DNA from: Sulfuricella sp.
Lineage (GTDB): Bacteria > Pseudomonadota > Gammaproteobacteria > Burkholderiales > Sulfuricellaceae
Length of the DNA: 40,400 bases
Assembly (NCBI GenBank): GCA_018336195.1
Contig: JAGXQV010000088.1
Location: 1-40,400, forward strand
Reading direction: 5' to 3'
Part shown: positions 6,286 to 14,508 of the stretch, in pieces
Layout: each line of letters begins with the position of its first letter
Numbering within the stretch: position 1 is the stretch's first letter
The notes under the pieces: model-generated
Told to the model about the DNA's origin: nothing
The model's input: the letters and a program-made list of their open reading frames with translations, nothing else
Database searches by the model: none
Translations under genes and position numbers: made by a program

Positions 6286-8729
6286 TATCCCGTCATCCTT
6301 TTGTCGTGCAGCAAGCGCGGGATTTCCGCGGCCGGCTGCGGGCGGCTGAAGTAATACCCCTGGATTTCGTCGCAGCCGTTGGCGCGCAGCAGTTCGAGTT
6401 GCTCGCCGTTTTCCACGCCTTCCGCGATGACTTTCAGGTTGAGGCTGTGGCCCAGCGCGATGACGGCGCGGGCGATCGCCAGGTCGTCGGGGTCGCTGGT
6501 GATGTCGCGCACGAAGGACTGGTCGATTTTCAACTTGTCGAGGTCGAAACGCTTGAGATAGGCGAGCGAGGAAAATCCCGTGCCGAAATCGTCGATGGAG
6601 AGTTGCACGCCCATTTTCTTGAGGCTTTGCAGGGTTGCGATGATGAGTTCCGAGTCGCGCATCAGGATCGACTCGGTCAACTCCAGTTCTAGTTGCCCAG
6701 GCGGCAGGCCGCTGTCGGCGAGGGTCTTGGCCACGGTGTCAAGCAGGCCCGGCTGGCGGAACTGGTTGGCCGACAGGTTGACCGCGATTCGTAGTCCGGT
6801 GATGCCCTGATCCAGCCATTCGCGGCCTTGCCGGCAGGCTTCGCCGAGCACCCAGGCGCCGATCGGGACGATCAGCCCGGTTTCCTCGGCGATCGGGATG
6901 AAGGTGCCGGGCGGTACTATCCCCAGGTCGGCATGACGCATCCGCACCAGTGCCTCCACCCCGATCATCGCGCCGCTGGCGATATCCACCTGGGGCTGGT
7001 AGTGAAGCACGAAATCGTCGCGTTTCAAGGCGTGGCGCAGGCTGTTTTCCATCACCAGGGTTTCGAAGGTGCGGGCATTCATGTCCTGGGTGTAGAACTG
7101 GTAATTGTTGCGCCCCAGATCCTTGGCGCGGTACATCGCTACGTCGGCGTTCTTCAAGAGGTTCTGGGCGTTCTCGCCGTCGCCGGGATAGACCGCGATG
7201 CCGATGCTCGAAGTGATGTTGATTTCGTGAACATCGAGGGTGAAGGGCTGGCTGAGGGCGATCAGGATGTTGTTGGCGGCGGCGGCGATTTCGCCGATGT
7301 CGCGCACTTCGGTCATGAGTACCACGAATTCGTCGCCGCCGCTGCGCGCCACGGTATCCACCCGGCGTGCACAGCCTTCGAGGCGTTGCCCGACTTCCTG
7401 CAAAAGCTGGTCGCCAAAGGCGTGGTTGAGCGATTCGTTGATGTTCTTGAAACGATCCAGGTCGATCAGCAATAGCCCGGCCTTGCTGCCCTGGTGCTGG
7501 CAGATCGCCAGCGACTGGCTGACGCGGTCCTGCAACAGCACCCGGTTGGGCAGGCCGGTGAGGGCGTCGTGATGGGCAAGGAAGTTGATGCGTTCCTCGG
7601 CTGCCTTGCGTTGGGTGATGTCGGTGAAGGTGCCGACGAAATGGCTGATCCCGCCATGCTCGTCCTTGACGCTGCCGATGGTCATCCATTCCGGGTAGAC
7701 TTCGCCGTTCTTGCGGCGATTCCAGATCTCGCCCTGCCAGTGGCCTTCCTTGAGGATGGTGCCCCACATTTCCCGGTAAAACTCCGGGCTGTGCTTCCCG
7801 GATTTGAGGATGCGCGGATTCTGGCCGCGGATTTCCTCCAGCGGATAGCCGGTAATCTCGGAAAATGCCTCGTTGACGCTGAGAATGCGCCCCTTGAGAT
7901 CGGTGATGACGATGCCCTCGGCACTGCTCTCGAAGACCCGTGCCGCCAGGCGCAACTGTTCTTCGGCTTGCTTGCGCTCGGTGACGTCGTCGTAGATCGC
8001 CACGATTTCACCGCTGGGCAGGCGATAAATGTAGTTGTCCCGCCACCCGGCGATGCGTCGGTCCTGGTAGAAGGAAACCGGCAGGTGTTCCGCCTGGCCG
8101 GTCTGCCAGACGCGCCGGAAAGTGTCGAGAATGCCGAACTCGGCGGCGGATGGAAATACCTCCTGGAGAAGTTTGCCGATTACCTGTTCGCGGGGAAGGT
8201 GGTCGATCCGTTCGGCGGCGCGGTTGAAGGCGCTGAACGCGAAATCCTGGCCGTCCTGCAGCGCTTGGTAGACCGCCACGCCGCTGCCCATGTGCTCGAA
8301 CAGCGCCGCCAGGCGTGCTTCGTTCTCGCGCAGGGTCTGGTGGATGTGATTGCGCTCGATGGCGTAGCGGATCACCCGCGCCAGCAGGTGCGCTTCGGCC
8401 TCGCTCTTGACCAGATAGTCCTGCGCGCCGGAACGCACCGCTTCGATGGCCAGCGCTTCGTCGTCGAGGCCGGTGAGCACCACGATGGGAATTGCCGTGG
8501 CGGCGGCCTCGATGCGTTTCACGGTGTCCATGCCGTGGCTGTCGGGCAGCGACAGGTCGAGCAGGATCAGGTCGAATTCTTGCGTGGCCAGCGCCTCCAG
8601 CCCCTTGGTCAGGGTGTCCGTCCAGGTTAATTGCAGGCGCGGTGCACTCATCTCGATCAAGGCTTCCTTGATAAGGCGGGCGTCTCCGGGGTTATCCTCG
8701 ACGAGCAGGGCTTGCAGCGGCATACTCAT
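6285..8729 (-). CDS. response regulator with PAS, GGDEF and EAL domains
   Basis: 814 residues. Order: receiver (about 5-125, phosphoacceptor D58 in LILLDLSLPDS), a PAS-like domain (about 135-255), a second PAS domain with PAC-like end (about 258-375), GGDEF (about 385-545) and EAL (about 560-805). The cyclase motif is SGGDEF (463-468) with an intact I-site RRVD (455-458). The phosphodiesterase domain keeps EAL (592-594), NLSANQF, ELTES, DDFGTG and EGVE. Both activities are therefore possible and net direction cannot be told. The receiver is close in sequence to that of the REC-GGDEF at the end of the operon, pointing to module duplication. The gene overlaps the receiver gene upstream by 4 bases. 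Confidence 0.94.
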   Translation of the reverse strand: MSMPLQALLVEDNPGDARLIKEALIEMSAPRLQLTWTDTLTKGLEALATQEFDLILLDLSLPDSHGMDTVKRIEAAATAIPIVVLTGLDDEALAIEAVRSGAQDYLVKSEAEAHLLARVIRYAIERNHIHQTLRENEARLAALFEHMGSGVAVYQALQDGQDFAFSAFNRAAERIDHLPREQVIGKLLQEVFPSAAEFGILDTFRRVWQTGQAEHLPVSFYQDRRIAGWRDNYIYRLPSGEIVAIYDDVTERKQAEEQLRLAARVFESSAEGIVITDLKGRILSVNEAFSEITGYPLEEIRGQNPRILKSGKHSPEFYREMWGTILKEGHWQGEIWNRRKNGEVYPEWMTIGSVKDEHGGISHFVGTFTDITQRKAAEERINFLAHHDALTGLPNRVLLQDRVSQSLAICQHQGSKAGLLLIDLDRFKNINESLNHAFGDQLLQEVGQRLEGCARRVDTVARSGGDEFVVLMTEVRDIGEIAAAANNILIALSQPFTLDVHEINITSSIGIAVYPGDGENAQNLLKNADVAMYRAKDLGRNNYQFYTQDMNARTFETLVMENSLRHALKRDDFVLHYQPQVDIASGAMIGVEALVRMRHADLGIVPPGTFIPIAEETGLIVPIGAWVLGEACRQGREWLDQGITGLRIAVNLSANQFRQPGLLDTVAKTLADSGLPPGQLELELTESILMRDSELIIATLQSLKKMGVQLSIDDFGTGFSSLAYLKRFDLDKLKIDQSFVRDITSDPDDLAIARAVIALGHSLNLKVIAEGVENGEQLELLRANGCDEIQGYYFSRPQPAAEIPRLLHDKRMTG

Positions 8730-9175
8730 GGGTGGCTGGAATCCGGCAGGCGGGCTACCGACAGCCAGAAGCCCTTGATCGAATGGACGATGTCGATGAA
8801 ACGGTCGAGTTCGACCGGTTTGGTGATGTAGCAGTTGGCGTGCAACTCGTAGGCGCGTTCAACGTCCTGGTCCGCCGCCGAGGTGGTGAGCACCACCACC
8901 GGAATGCGCTTCAGCCGGTCGTCCGTCTTGATGATGCCGAGCAGTTCGCGGCCATCCATGCGTGGCATGTTGAGATCGAGGAGGATCAGGTCGGGGTGGG
9001 CAGGCGGCACGCTCAACTCCTCGCCACGCAAGGCCGAGAGCGCTTCCAGGCCGTCGCGCACCACCCGCAGATTGACCTTCAGGCCGCTTTCCCGGAGCGC
9101 TTCCTCGGTCAGGCGCACGTCGCCGGGATTGTCTTCCACCAGCAGGATATCCACGACTTTGTTGGACGGATTCAT
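8726..9175 (-). CDS. single-domain response regulator (Rcp1-like)
   Basis: A 149-residue stand-alone receiver with VEDN, phosphoacceptor D67 in LILLDLNMPRMDG, TTSA, and CYITKPVE. It closely matches the receiver at 3983-4438 along its whole length, including the C-terminal HSIKGFWL helix. The start at 9175 is favoured over an in-frame ATG at 9232 because GGAGG followed by GGGG lies just before it, and because the extra 19 residues are not receiver sequence. It lies 91 bases downstream of the haem-type kinase gene and overlaps the REC-PAS-GGDEF-EAL gene by 4 bases, so it likely carries or diverts the phosphoryl signal between those two. Confidence 0.93.
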   Translation of the reverse strand: MNPSNKVVDILLVEDNPGDVRLTEEALRESGLKVNLRVVRDGLEALSALRGEELSVPPAHPDLILLDLNMPRMDGRELLGIIKTDDRLKRIPVVVLTTSAADQDVERAYELHANCYITKPVELDRFIDIVHSIKGFWLSVARLPDSSHP

Positions 9176-9266
9176 TTCTTCCCCACCTCCTCGGGGTGTT
9201 TTAACGGGTAATGTGGCGTGGGTGACGGACAAAAAGCGACCGGCTGCACAGCAGCCGGCGATTCCC

Positions 9267-11168
9267 TTACCGCTTACCTATTTCCCCTTCATCGGGGGCT
9301 TCTTCGGACAGGGTAAAACGGAACACCGACCCCTGGTCCGGGGTGGATTCCACCCAGATGCGTCCGCCGTGGCGCTCGATGATGCGCTTGCATACCGCCA
9401 GGCCGATGCCGGTGCCGGGGTATTGGTCGCGCGGGTTGAGGCGCTGGAAGATGATGAAGATGCGTTCGAAAAACTCCGGGGCGATGCCGATGCCGTTGTC
9501 GCTTACCGAGAATACCCATTCACCTTCCGAGTGCGCAGCGCCGACGTGGATGTGCAGCGGGGCATCGCTATGGAACTTGATGGCGTTGCCGATCAGGTTC
9601 TGCAGAAGCTGGGCGATCTGGGTGGGGTCGGCCATCAGGGTGGGAAGTTCGTCGCGGGTGACGTTGGCCCCGCTTTCCTGAATGGCGATTTGCAGGTTGT
9701 CCAGCACCTCGCCCAGGATGGCATTGAAATCGGTGGGGGCGAAAGGCTGGCCGCGCGTGCTGACCCGCGAGAAGGTGAGCAGGTCGTTGATGAGGCGCTG
9801 CATCCGGTTGGCGCCGTCGACCGCGAAGGCGATGAATTCGTCGGCATCCTGGTCCAACTTGCCCTTGTAGCGCCGCGCCAGGAGTTGGGTATAGCTGGCC
9901 ACCATGCGCAACGGTTCCTGCAGGTCGTGCGAGGCGACGTAAGCGAATTGCTCCAGTTCGCGATTGGACCGGGACAATTCCTCGGTGCGTTTCGCCAGTA
10001 TTTCGGCGGCGTGTTTTCTTTCACTGATGTCATGGAAAGAGACCACCGCGCCGACAATCGCTTCGTCGCGCAGCACCGGATAGGAAGCGATTTCCGCCGG
10101 GAAGCTGGTGCCATCGGCACGCCACAGCAATTCGTCGGCCAAGCGCACGCTTTCCTGGTTTTTCAGGGTGTCCAGCAGGCGGCATTCCTCAGGTGGGCGT
10201 GGGGTGCCGTCCGGCTGGGTGTGGTAGAGGAGGCGATGAAGGTTTTGGCCGATGACCGTGCTTTCTTCCAAGATCCCCATCATGCTCAGGGCGGCCTGGT
10301 TGCAGAAAATGCAGTTGCCCGCCATGTCGATGCCGAAAATCCCTTCCGCGGTGGAGTTGATGAGCAGGCGGGTGCGCTCCTCGCTTTCTTGCAAGGCGTT
10401 GAGATAGGCCTGGCTCTGGCGGGTGCGGCGCATCCCGCGCCAGCCCATCGCGCCGATCCCTGCCAGCCCCAGCAGCCAGATGCCGCCGTGGGTGAGGGTG
10501 AGGGTGCCGACCAACTCCTTTTCTGTCGCCAGGTAAGGTTCCAGTTTCACGTAAGCGCCTACCCCGCCGCGGATGTCGCCGACTTTGTAGCCCTGGTGGC
10601 CATGGCATTTCAGGCAGCCCTGCTCGGTGATGAAAGGCCGCATGGCACGCAGATAAGGCTTGCCGTTCAAATCGGTGATTTCCGCGTGTTCTTTCACGCC
10701 CCCTTCAAAGGATTGCAGGATGCGGGCTTCCCAGGCGTCGGGCGCATTGCCCGGATTGAGCGGCTTGAGGCTGGTGATGCGCCCCCGCACCCCGTACAGA
10801 TGATCGAAATTCTGCTGCATTTGGCGCAGCATGTAGGCTGGGTTCATCAACGTCAGTTGGCGCCCCGACGGGGTCTGGATGTCGCGTTCCTTGACATGCT
10901 CCAGATAGGGGTTGGGAACGGTATTGGTCTTGGGATTGACCGGCACATATACCCCGCCGTGGCTGGTGGCCCACTGGCGGAAAGCGAAATCCTTGTTGAT
11001 GTTGGCCATGGCCTCGGCCTTGGCCATGTCGAAGGTTTTGTGGCGTTGCAGCGAGACGTTCCACGCCAGCGAAACGCCGATTACCAAGCTCCACGCCAAC
11101 ATGCCCAACACGGTGCTGCGCTGGATGGCGGCGATGCTGTCGAACTTGTCGAGGAGAGGGGGAGGCAT
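9267..11168 (-). CDS. sensor histidine kinase with haem-type (DUF3365) periplasmic domain
   Basis: 633 residues. A membrane helix (about 17-37) leads into a periplasmic domain of the DUF3365/Tll0287-like type, with a c-type haem attachment motif CLKCH at 185-189 followed by GYKVGDIRGGVG. A second helix lies at about 227-245, a PAS domain at about 258-385, then the kinase core: phosphoacceptor H414 in SHDLQEPLRM, N box QNLIGNAIKF, G1 SDNGIGI, G2 GTGIGL. In this family the haem is thought to sense redox state or a small gas; that is family knowledge, not shown here. It is the first gene of the six-gene operon. The kinase core is a close paralogue of that at 4435-6285. No strong ribosome binding site precedes the ATG. 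Confidence 0.93.
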   Translation of the reverse strand: MPPPLLDKFDSIAAIQRSTVLGMLAWSLVIGVSLAWNVSLQRHKTFDMAKAEAMANINKDFAFRQWATSHGGVYVPVNPKTNTVPNPYLEHVKERDIQTPSGRQLTLMNPAYMLRQMQQNFDHLYGVRGRITSLKPLNPGNAPDAWEARILQSFEGGVKEHAEITDLNGKPYLRAMRPFITEQGCLKCHGHQGYKVGDIRGGVGAYVKLEPYLATEKELVGTLTLTHGGIWLLGLAGIGAMGWRGMRRTRQSQAYLNALQESEERTRLLINSTAEGIFGIDMAGNCIFCNQAALSMMGILEESTVIGQNLHRLLYHTQPDGTPRPPEECRLLDTLKNQESVRLADELLWRADGTSFPAEIASYPVLRDEAIVGAVVSFHDISERKHAAEILAKRTEELSRSNRELEQFAYVASHDLQEPLRMVASYTQLLARRYKGKLDQDADEFIAFAVDGANRMQRLINDLLTFSRVSTRGQPFAPTDFNAILGEVLDNLQIAIQESGANVTRDELPTLMADPTQIAQLLQNLIGNAIKFHSDAPLHIHVGAAHSEGEWVFSVSDNGIGIAPEFFERIFIIFQRLNPRDQYPGTGIGLAVCKRIIERHGGRIWVESTPDQGSVFRFTLSEEAPDEGEIGKR

Positions 11169-11477
11169 GATGTGCTTAGGCTATGAGTTATCTTGTAAGC
11201 TTAGCAAGCCGGTACTAAAACTCCAGCGATTTGTGGTGCGGGGTTGCCGGACGGGGCGCGCGGCGTGTTCGGAGGGAACCGGCTTTGACTCCGAATGCGC
11301 CGAGGCGCCTTGGGATATTCCGGCCGGACATCTTGCGCCTTGATTGCAAAGAATGCCGTCATGGATTTGTGATTTTCTTGGCATGCAAGTGTGTTTCATT
11401 TTGATTATGATGTCGCGGTGTTTTACAGGCTCTATAGGGGGAGCCTGTCCAAAAAGCCATCAACAGGGAGATTTATA
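11169..11477. other. intergenic region between divergent kinase operon and secreted-protein gene
   Basis: About 310 bases with no convincing gene. The promoters for both flanking transcripts must lie here. One clear structure is a perfect 8-bp inverted repeat, ACAGGCTC (11425-11432) and GAGCCTGT (11441-11448), which would form a hairpin in the leader of the plus-strand gene about 30 bases before its start. A TTTTGATTATGAT patch (11399-11411) could supply a -10. I see no c-di-GMP riboswitch core. Confidence 0.4.
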
Positions 11478-13073
11478 ATGAAGCAAGCAGTGCGCTGGGT
11501 AGGGCGTTTGTCGGGGATGTTGATCGGTATCGGTATGGCGGCAATCGGGATCGCGCAAGCGGATGTTTTGGTCACGCAAACCCTCGCAGGCGACCCTACG
11601 GAGTCGGTTGGCGTTCGGGGAGAGGGGCGATTCGCCGCCGGGGCGGCTTATTTGAGCTTTTCCGGCGCAAAGGATGTCGGGCAGGTCGCGATCGGCAGCA
11701 GCAAGACCTTGCAGCTGACGGTCACCAATACCGGCACCGCCACCGAGTCCATTTCGTCGATCACCAATTCCAACACAAACTTCACCATGACCCAGACCTG
11801 CTTGACGGCAGGGACCATCGGCCTCCTGGCTCCCGGCGCGTCATGCCTGATCAACCTGGTTTTCAAGCCGCAGACGGTCGGCTCCCAGACTACGGATATC
11901 GGCGTTAACGGCGACGGTTCGGGCCTCTATTACGTGTTGCACGTCACGGGCAGCGGCGTCGCGGCCGGTCCTTCGCTGATTTTCAGTTCGGCCAGCGTGG
12001 ATTTCGGCGGCGTGACCGTGAATACCCAGAGTGCCAGCCAGACCGTGACGGTCAAGAACAGCGGCAGTGCGGCCATTCACATCACCAAGGCAATCGGCAT
12101 CAGCGGCGATTTCGACGGATCGACCAGCTGCACTTCGGGGGGGACCGGCACCCTGAATCCGGGCGCCAGTTGCAACCTGACCGTCACCTTCAAGCCGACC
12201 GCCACCGGAACCCGTAGCGGTACCCTCACGCTGACCAGCGACGACGCCTACTCGCCGACTTACACGGTCAGCCTGACGGGCAGCGGCGTCGCCGCCTCGG
12301 GACAATCCTGTTCCTCCGCGACGCTCAATGGGGGCGCCAGCGTGTCCGGCTCCGCCAGCAATCCGATCATTAACGTGAACATCGTTCCGGCCTGCAATGA
12401 CCAAGGCAAGACGGGTAGCGTCTTTATCGCCGCTTTCGTCCCTCAACTTGGCCTTTATTTCCTCGACTCCAGCCGCACCTGGAAACCGCTCACGGGCGGA
12501 TGCGAATCCATACCCGCCTACAGCACCGGCTCATTGGGCGCCTTGTCGCAGGTGACGGTTTTTGACGGCAAATTCAACTTCTCCGGATTCCAAGGCACCG
12601 ACATCTACGTCGGTTATGGCGTGGGCGGGGCGCTCAGCTCCACAGGCATGGCCTGCAACAACATGCTCAACCTCGGCTTGTACAAAAAGGTTCATAGCGT
12701 TTCTTCCGGCGCATCGACGCCGACGCCGACACCGGCCTCCACTAGCTTCGACAGCCGGTTGGCGGGCACCTGGAACCTCTACCACATCACTGCGGATTAT
12801 GTTTGTTACTACTACTGCAATTATGTAACCCGAACCGTGCAATTCTCCACGGTGACGATTCAGAGCGACGGCAGCATCGCCTTTGGGGCCGGCAGCGGCT
12901 TCGACAACGCCAAACTGACTCCCTATGCCGGTTCATCAGACAAATGGGGCGAAATCGGCGGCTTGGGCGGAACCAAGTATTACCTGTATTACGACGCAGC
13001 CCAGGACCACCCCCTGCAAATGAGGAAGATCGGCGGAAACGATTGGGATAATGTCGAGGGGATGAAGAAGTAG
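11478..13073 (+). CDS. secreted multidomain protein with two ASH-like (choice-of-anchor D) repeats
   Basis: 531 residues. A signal peptide (about 1-28, ending AQA) precedes two Ig-like repeats of the ASH/choice-of-anchor D type at about 58-160 and 167-272; both contain a conserved Cys pair, the phrase LxPGASC, and close with LHVTGSGVAA or SLTGSGVAA. A third Cys-containing beta domain (about 275-405), a Thr-Pro linker STPTPTPAST (about 412-421), and a C-terminal beta domain of about 110 residues rich in Tyr with YVCYYYCNY follow. The last two domains are not recognised. ATG 11478 is chosen since GGAG lies before it and the signal peptide starts there. Likely exported; possibly cell-surface or matrix. 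No LPXTG or PEP-CTERM sorting tail is visible. Confidence 0.85.
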   Translation: MKQAVRWVGRLSGMLIGIGMAAIGIAQADVLVTQTLAGDPTESVGVRGEGRFAAGAAYLSFSGAKDVGQVAIGSSKTLQLTVTNTGTATESISSITNSNTNFTMTQTCLTAGTIGLLAPGASCLINLVFKPQTVGSQTTDIGVNGDGSGLYYVLHVTGSGVAAGPSLIFSSASVDFGGVTVNTQSASQTVTVKNSGSAAIHITKAIGISGDFDGSTSCTSGGTGTLNPGASCNLTVTFKPTATGTRSGTLTLTSDDAYSPTYTVSLTGSGVAASGQSCSSATLNGGASVSGSASNPIINVNIVPACNDQGKTGSVFIAAFVPQLGLYFLDSSRTWKPLTGGCESIPAYSTGSLGALSQVTVFDGKFNFSGFQGTDIYVGYGVGGALSSTGMACNNMLNLGLYKKVHSVSSGASTPTPTPASTSFDSRLAGTWNLYHITADYVCYYYCNYVTRTVQFSTVTIQSDGSIAFGAGSGFDNAKLTPYAGSSDKWGEIGGLGGTKYYLYYDAAQDHPLQMRKIGGNDWDNVEGMKK

Positions 13074-13175
13074 GGTGTGTCATCTACATAGCAACAACTC
13101 CGCTCAAAGTTACGGTATCGCGCGCAACGTTACGGTAGCGTTCAAATGGCCGCGGCGCGCGGACCGGACCGGGGC

Positions 13176-13271
13176 GTAGTCAACGCCCAGTTCAATCTCG
13201 GCGAAAGCAAAGGCGATAAACCCGACGACGTTCAGGCCGGCCTGTGGTTCAGCCCGGTTGCCGCGTCCGGC
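13176..13271 (+). pseudogene. possible Sel1-repeat gene remnant
   Basis: One frame here reads NAQFNLG, then a Gly and Asp at spaced positions, then WF and VAASG, which follows the Sel1 repeat pattern (AQxxLG...G...D...A..WF..AA..G) over about 32 residues. The frame has no signal peptide and no second repeat, and runs on as Arg/Cys-rich nonsense. It looks like a leftover of a decayed gene between two convergent genes. A chance match cannot be excluded for such a short stretch. Confidence 0.35.
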
Positions 13272-13293
13272 GCGCGCTGCGCCGGCAGTGCGT

Positions 13294-14415
13294 TCAATCC
13301 CCCAGACTGGTGCCGACGGCGCGGGCGCTGCGCACCCAGGGGTGATCCGGGGGGACGGTCTTGATCTTGCCGGCCACGTCTTCGAGGGTGACGGCTTCCA
13401 CTCCGTCGCCGCGCGCCGCGACCATCACGCCGAAATTGCCGGCGTTGACCATTTCCGCGCAGGCGGTGCCGAGGCGGGTGGCGAGCAGGCGGTCGGCGGC
13501 TGAAGGTATGCCGCCGCGCTGCAAGTGACCGAGGATGGTGACGCGCGATTCCAGACCGGTGAGGATTTCCAGTTGCTTGGCGAGGCGCAGGGTGCGGTCG
13601 GCTTCCACGCAATCCGTGGCGGCAGGTTCGGCGACCTTCTTTTTTGCGGCACTCTTGGTTTTGCGTTTGTCCGTTTTTGCCAGTTCCGCTTGCTGTGCCT
13701 TGTGCTCCTGGCGCGACAGGGCGCCTTCCGCGACCGCCACGATGCTGAACGATTTGCCGCGCCGGCTGCGTTCGCGGATGGCTTCGGCGATGGCTTCGAC
13801 TTCGTAGGGAATCTCGGGAATCAGGATCACGTCCGCGCCGCCCGCGATGCCCGCGCCCAAGGCCAGCCAGCCGGCGCGATGGCCCATGATCTCCACCACG
13901 ATGATGCGGTGGTGGCTGTGGGCGGTGCTGTGGAGGCGGTCGATGGCGTCGGTGGCGATGCCCAGCGCGGTGTCGAAACCGAAGGTGATGTCGGTAAGCG
14001 CCACGTCGTTGTCGATGGTTTTCGGCAGGGTGATGACGTTGAGTCCTTTTTCCTTGAGGCGTAGGGCGTTTTTCTGGGTGCCGCCGCCGCCCAGGCATAC
14101 CAAGGCATCAAGGTGGTTGTCGTGATAATTGCCGACGATCACCTCGGTCATGTCGAGCAGCTTGCCGCCCACCGGCATGCGGTGCGGCTTGTCGCGGCTG
14201 GTGCCGAGGATGGTGCCGCCGCGGGTGAGGATGTCCGACAGTTCGCCGCTGTCGAGGCGCATGGTGCGGTTTTCCATCATCCCGCGAAAACCGTCGCGAA
14301 AACCGATGATGTTCATGTCGTAGCAATTCAGCGCCGCTTTGCCGACGCCGCGGATCGCCGCGTTGAGGCCGGGGCTGTCGCCGCCGGAAGTGAGTATGCC
14401 GATGAATTTTGTCAT
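13294..14415 (-). CDS. 6-phosphofructokinase, group with PKTIDND signature
   Basis: 373 residues of the PfkA fold, phosphorylating fructose 6-phosphate in glycolysis with ATP or pyrophosphate. Visible motifs: [18 protein letters not shown] at the N-terminus, GGGGT (109-113), the catalytic PKTIDND (131-137), the substrate-site MGHRAGW (177-183) and GHLQRGG (296-302). Two points are odd. E. coli ATP enzymes have GGDGS where this has GGGGT, so the Mg-binding Asp is Gly. They also have Gly where this has Lys132; that Lys is typical of pyrophosphate-dependent enzymes, but the other marker (Asp after GGD) is missing. A Lys/Ala-rich insert lies at about 236-270. The phosphoryl donor is therefore undecided. 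It is divergent from the double-receiver gene. Confidence 0.9.
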   Translation of the reverse strand: MTKFIGILTSGGDSPGLNAAIRGVGKAALNCYDMNIIGFRDGFRGMMENRTMRLDSGELSDILTRGGTILGTSRDKPHRMPVGGKLLDMTEVIVGNYHDNHLDALVCLGGGGTQKNALRLKEKGLNVITLPKTIDNDVALTDITFGFDTALGIATDAIDRLHSTAHSHHRIIVVEIMGHRAGWLALGAGIAGGADVILIPEIPYEVEAIAEAIRERSRRGKSFSIVAVAEGALSRQEHKAQQAELAKTDKRKTKSAAKKKVAEPAATDCVEADRTLRLAKQLEILTGLESRVTILGHLQRGGIPSAADRLLATRLGTACAEMVNAGNFGVMVAARGDGVEAVTLEDVAGKIKTVPPDHPWVRSARAVGTSLGD

Positions 14416-14508
14416 AAAGATGTCAGCCGGGTAATCATTTCAAGGAATATAATCGGCGTTTTGGGTGGCTGTCCGGCGCACCCCGCACGCATATAAGGGA
14501 GAGTATAT

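Noticed and set aside
8883..11186. Long plus-strand ORF (767 codons) opposite the haem-type kinase
   Set aside because: No recognisable domain; composition is that of a mirror frame, and the minus-strand kinase has all catalytic motifs.
11169..11477. c-di-GMP riboswitch in the leader of the secreted-protein gene
   Set aside because: Expected from the neighbouring c-di-GMP genes, but the conserved core of GEMM riboswitches was not seen; only a simple 8-bp hairpin is present.
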